NCBI GenBank assembly: GCA_041685075.1
Contig: JAWLGN010000193.1
Location: forward strand, 1-10,612
Direction: 5' to 3'
DNA length: 10,612 nucleotides
DNA from: JAMCRM01 sp041685075
GTDB taxonomy: Bacteria > Acidobacteriota > Terriglobia > Bryobacterales > Bryobacteraceae
Made by a program: the position numbers and the translations under genes. The notes under the pieces were generated by a model. It saw only the letters and a program-made list of their open reading frames with translations. It was not told the DNA's origin and did no database searches. Position 1 is the stretch's first letter, and every line of letters starts with the position of its first letter. Of the stretch, positions 7,272 to 10,612 are shown one piece after another.

Positions 7272-8305
7272 ATCGCATTCGAGTCCTAATTGTGGAGGAT
7301 TCTTCGGTGATGCGGGAGCACCTGGTCCGGATTGTAAGCGCCGATAACAGGCTGGAGGTCGCTGGCGCGGTGGGAAGCGGCGAAGAGGCGCTGGAAGCGC
7401 TCGATCCCATGGCGCCCGACGTGATCTCGATGGATGTCCGGCTGCCCGGGATGGACGGGTTGGAGACCACGCGCCGGATCATGGCGCGCCGCCCCACCCC
7501 CATCGTGATGGTTTCGGCCATCGAGCCGGGGACCATGAATCTCATGATGGAGGCCTTGAAAGCGGGAGCCCTGTCGGTGGCGCCGAAGCCGCCCGCAGAA
7601 AGCCATGAGGACCATCAAAGCATGGCGGAGCAGCTATGCACGCAACTGGCGATCATGAGCGATGTGGCGGTGGTACGGCAGGTGCCGTCGAAGGCACAGC
7701 CGGAACTCCGGCCGACGACTTGCCAGCGAGGGGAGTACCGCGTGCTGGGCATCGCCGCTTCCACCGGCGGACCGAACGCGCTGATGCAGGTGCTGAGCGG
7801 AATCGGCGACGATTATCCGCTGCCGATCCTGGTGGTGCAGCACATGGAAGCGAGCTTCATCGAGGGATTCGGCGCCTGGTTGGGCGAGGTGACGGGGTTT
7901 CGCGTGGTGATTGTGCACGGCCGGTTAGAGATGCGGCCGGGAACCGTCTACCTGGGCGCTCCGGACCGGCACCTGCTGACCGATGGCCGGTATGCGTGGG
8001 CGGGAGACGGCGAGCCGGTGGTCGGCCAACGGCCGTCGGCCACAGTGTTGTTTTCGTCGATGGCATCGAGCGTCGCGGCTCAGGGGGTGGGAGTGCTGCT
8101 GACCGGCATGGGCGAGGACGGCGGCGAAGGGTTAAGGAATTTGCGTTTGGCCGGCGGCTACACGGTTGCCGAGGATCGGTCTACGGCGGTGGTCTATGGA
8201 ATGCCGGCCGCCGCCGTGAAACTGGGGGCGGTATGCGAAACGCTGCCCTTGTCCCAGGTGGCCACGCGCCTGCTGTCGCTGGTGCGTAGGCAGAGTGAGG
8301 AGTGA
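7268..8305 (+). CDS. cheB: CheB-type receptor methylesterase/deamidase (WspF-like)
   Basis: This cytoplasmic response regulator removes methyl groups from, or deamidates, receptor residues and so opposes CheR. It has 345 residues, the usual CheB length. The N-terminal receiver has D11 (V-E-D-S-S), phospho-acceptor D56 (M-D-V-R-L-P-G-M-D-G), a Ser after V-M-V and K107 (A-P-K-P-P). The C-terminal esterase domain keeps the whole catalytic triad: S165 (A-S-T-G-G-P), H192 (V-Q-H-M) and D284 (G-M-G-E-D-G). Several receptor methylation positions are Gln (for example Q303, Q304, Q316, Q317), which suits a deamidase role. The ATG overlaps the cheA stop as ATGA, and the stop shares one base with the next ATG. 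In Wsp, loss of WspF locks the pathway on; a similar negative role is inferred here. Confidence 0.95.
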   Translation: MNRIRVLIVEDSSVMREHLVRIVSADNRLEVAGAVGSGEEALEALDPMAPDVISMDVRLPGMDGLETTRRIMARRPTPIVMVSAIEPGTMNLMMEALKAGALSVAPKPPAESHEDHQSMAEQLCTQLAIMSDVAVVRQVPSKAQPELRPTTCQRGEYRVLGIAASTGGPNALMQVLSGIGDDYPLPILVVQHMEASFIEGFGAWLGEVTGFRVVIVHGRLEMRPGTVYLGAPDRHLLTDGRYAWAGDGEPVVGQRPSATVLFSSMASSVAAQGVGVLLTGMGEDGGEGLRNLRLAGGYTVAEDRSTAVVYGMPAAAVKLGAVCETLPLSQVATRLLSLVRRQSEE

Positions 8306-10612
8306 TGGAGCAGCATCAGAGAATCATGCTGATCGAGGACTCGCGCACGCAGGCCGAGCAGTTCCGCGGCCTGTTCGAGCGCCAGGGGTGGGATGTATCG
8401 GTGGCGCACACCGCCGAAAGCGCCCTCGACCAGTTGAACGATGCCCGTCCGGACCTGGTGGTTGTGGACTACCACCTGCCGGGGATGAACGGCGACGAAT
8501 TCTGCCGCGAGATCCGGCTGAACGTCAACACCCGCGGTCTGCCGGTGCTGATGCTGACGGTGGAGGATACCGGGGACGCGGAGCGCAGGGGCCTGGAGAG
8601 CGGGGCGGACTACTATCTGCCGAAGTCGGTGGATCCCGAACTGCTGGTGCTGCGGATGCGCGCCATGCTCCGCCAGTCGCGCGGAAGGGAGAGCGTGCTG
8701 GCGCCCGGAGACACGGCTTTCAGCCGCGCCCGCCTGCTGGTGATCGATCCTCATCCCGCCCACCTGGATTACCTGGCCGGGCAGTTGCAGGGCGACTACT
8801 ACCACGTCAGGAAGGCCCGTACCTGTGCGGAAGGACTCCGGCTCATCCGCCAGGAAGCCTTCGATTGCGTCATTGTGGATCTGGAAGCGCCGGCGGCGGG
8901 CGGGTTCGAATTCTGCCGCCGCCTCTCCGAGGAGCGCAACGCGCCCCGCGAACCGGTGGCCCTGCTGGCCGTCGCGGAGCACGACGATAAGGAGTTCATG
9001 CTGCGCGCGCTCGAGGCCGGCGCCGACGACCTCATCGCCAAGTCCGTCGATATCGCGGTGTTAAAGGCGCGCATCCGTGCGCTGCTGCGCCGCAAGTTCC
9101 TGCTGGAAGAGAACCGCCGCATCGCCGAGGAGCTGAAGGAGAAGGAACTGGCCGCGGTGCGTGCACGGGCCGAAGCGCAGGCGGCGGCCATCCGCGCCGA
9201 GTTGGCCGACCGGCTGGAGCAAAGCAATCGCGAACTCCAGGAAACCAACCGCAAGCTGAGAGAGGCGCTCGACGTCACCCGCGCCATCACCGAGAATGCC
9301 GCCGAGGCGCTGTTCATGATGGACCGGGAAGGGCGCATCACCTTCGCCAATCCGGCGGCCGAGCGCATGTTCGGCTATCGGGGCGAAGAGCTGAGGGGGC
9401 GGCGACTGCATGAAGCCTTGCACGGGCGGCGGCCGGACGGCAGCCCCTACCCCGCCTCCGAGTGCCCGTTGCGGCAGTCGCTGGAAAGCGGCATCACCCT
9501 TACCGGCCAGGAGGAGGTATTCTTCCGAAAAGACGGAGACGCGGTGGAGGTGTCCTGTTCCAACGCTCCCATCGTCGAGGACGGCGAAGTGGTGGCCGCG
9601 GTCATGGCGGTGCACGATATCTCCGAGAGGAAGCGCTCGGAGGAGCGGATCCGCCAATCCCAGAAGCTGGAGAGCATCGGCCTGCTGGCCGGCGGGGTGG
9701 CGCACGACTTCAATAACATCCTGACCGGCATCATCGGCACAGCCAGCCTCATCGAGGAGGACGAGACGACGCCGCCGGCCATCGGCGAACAGGTGCGCTT
9801 CATCCTCAGCGGAGCCGAAAGAGCCGCCGACCTGACGCGGCAATTGTTGGCCTACTCCGGCCGGGGCCGCTTCGTCATTCGAGACGTTGATCTTTCGGCG
9901 ATGGTGCGGGAGATGGGCGGCCTGGTCCGGTCGTCGCTGAGAAAGAACATCTCGGTAGAGGCGGACCTGGAGGAGGGCCTCCCGCCGGTGGCGGCAGACC
10001 CCGGCCAGATGCAGCAGGTGCTGATGAACCTGGTGATCAACGCCGGCGAGGCGATTGGAGAAGACCGGCGCGGCGCGGTGAAGATTCGTACCGGCTTCGA
10101 ATGCGTGCGGGCCGTCTTCACCGACGCCGCCGGTACCGATGTCGTTCCGGGCGATTACGCCTTCCTGGAGGTGAGCGACGACGGCTGCGGCATGGACGAG
10201 CAGACCGCCGCGCGCATCTTCGAGCCGTTCTTCAGTACCAAGTTCACCGGGCGCGGCCTGGGGCTGGCCGCGGTGTCCGGAATCCTGCGTTCCCAGAAGG
10301 GTGGGATCGTGCTTTCCAGCGTGCCGGGCGGAGGCAGCACCTTCCGCGTGCTGTTCCCCGCCGCCGTGGCCCAGCACCCGACGCCCGATCCCGGCCGCCC
10401 CGCCGTCCTGGTGGTGGACGACCAGGATTGCGTACGTACCTTCCTCAGCTACGCGCTCGAACGGCAGGGCTATGCCGCCATTCCGGCCCGGAATGGCGCC
10501 GAAGCCCTGACGCGCTTCGAAGAGCAGCGAGAGCGGATCGGGGTCTCGGTCATCGATCTCACCATGCCGGTGATGGGCGGTAAGGAACTGGTGAACGAGC
10601 TGAAACGCCGTC
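8305..10612 (+). CDS. Hybrid histidine kinase REC-REC-PAS-HisKA-HATPase-REC, putative pathway output (C-terminus beyond window)
   Basis: This soluble multi-domain kinase shows 769 residues; the last receiver is cut by the window edge. REC1 (about 5-122) is canonical: E11/D12, D55, T85, K107. REC2 (about 141-258) keeps D148, D192 and K246, but the second acidic residue is P149 and the Thr/Ser position is A222, so it is probably a weak or pseudo-receiver. A charged coiled-coil-like helix (about 260-325) leads to a PAS domain (about 325-445). HisKA follows with H467 in V-A-H-D-F-N-N, then HATPase with N579, G1 D625-D-G-C-G and G2 G649-R-G-L-G. REC3 begins with D705/D706 and has acceptor D751. 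No transmembrane segment is seen. It starts with TGATG overlap onto cheB, at the place where Wsp operons carry the diguanylate cyclase WspR. Inference: REC1 receives phosphate from CheA and tunes the kinase, which then signals through REC3 to a partner outside the window. Confidence 0.93.
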   Translation, partial: MEQHQRIMLIEDSRTQAEQFRGLFERQGWDVSVAHTAESALDQLNDARPDLVVVDYHLPGMNGDEFCREIRLNVNTRGLPVLMLTVEDTGDAERRGLESGADYYLPKSVDPELLVLRMRAMLRQSRGRESVLAPGDTAFSRARLLVIDPHPAHLDYLAGQLQGDYYHVRKARTCAEGLRLIRQEAFDCVIVDLEAPAAGGFEFCRRLSEERNAPREPVALLAVAEHDDKEFMLRALEAGADDLIAKSVDIAVLKARIRALLRRKFLLEENRRIAEELKEKELAAVRARAEAQAAAIRAELADRLEQSNRELQETNRKLREALDVTRAITENAAEALFMMDREGRITFANPAAERMFGYRGEELRGRRLHEALHGRRPDGSPYPASECPLRQSLESGITLTGQEEVFFRKDGDAVEVSCSNAPIVEDGEVVAAVMAVHDISERKRSEERIRQSQKLESIGLLAGGVAHDFNNILTGIIGTASLIEEDETTPPAIGEQVRFILSGAERAADLTRQLLAYSGRGRFVIRDVDLSAMVREMGGLVRSSLRKNISVEADLEEGLPPVAADPGQMQQVLMNLVINAGEAIGEDRRGAVKIRTGFECVRAVFTDAAGTDVVPGDYAFLEVSDDGCGMDEQTAARIFEPFFSTKFTGRGLGLAAVSGILRSQKGGIVLSSVPGGGSTFRVLFPAAVAQHPTPDPGRPAVLVVDDQDCVRTFLSYALERQGYAAIPARNGAEALTRFEEQRERIGVSVIDLTMPVMGGKELVNELKRR

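Noticed and set aside
9061..10377. Long minus-strand open frame (438 codons) opposite the hybrid kinase
   Set aside because: Same codon-composition artefact; the plus strand carries PAS, HisKA and HATPase motifs in one continuous frame.

Overview
The window is GC-rich (clearly above 60% by eye) and almost fully coding, with dense, overlapping bacterial genes. At the left edge, on the minus strand, lies the N-terminal part of a Tat-exported Gfo/Idh/MocA-family oxidoreductase. Exported members of that family are abundant in Acidobacteriota, Planctomycetota and Verrucomicrobiota. Together with the base composition and a chemosensory cluster of this style, this makes an acidobacterium (Bryobacter/Solibacter-like) my best guess. 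That is an inference from gene style; there is no rRNA or other marker here.

Layout: 1-873 (minus) is the oxidoreductase, cut by the window edge. 874-1080 is the only real intergenic gap, a divergent promoter region of 207 bases. It holds a consensus-like -10 box pointing left and a candidate sigma-54 -24/-12 element pointing right. From 1081 to the right edge runs one plus-strand operon of seven genes: cheW, cheR with C-terminal TPRs, a second cheW, a transmembrane methyl-accepting chemoreceptor, cheA with a fused receiver, cheB, and a multi-domain hybrid histidine kinase (REC-REC-PAS-HisKA-HATPase-REC) that is cut at the right edge. Every junction in the operon overlaps by 1 or 4 bases. No tRNA, rRNA, CRISPR array, insertion sequence or terminator was seen.

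Working model: the receptor senses through a roughly 175-residue helical periplasmic domain and forms signalling arrays with the two CheW couplers and CheA. CheR-TPR and CheB methylate and demethylate it for adaptation. CheA phosphate can go to its own receiver, to CheB, or to the first receiver of the hybrid kinase. There is no separate CheY, CheZ, CheC or CheD and no flagellar gene. The gene set matches the Wsp surface-sensing system of Pseudomonas (WspB, WspC, WspD, WspA, WspE, WspF equivalents). The receptor gene is in a different place, and the diguanylate cyclase WspR is replaced by a hybrid histidine kinase. This points to an 'alternative cellular function' chemosensory pathway that feeds a second phosphorelay rather than a flagellar motor or, directly, c-di-GMP.
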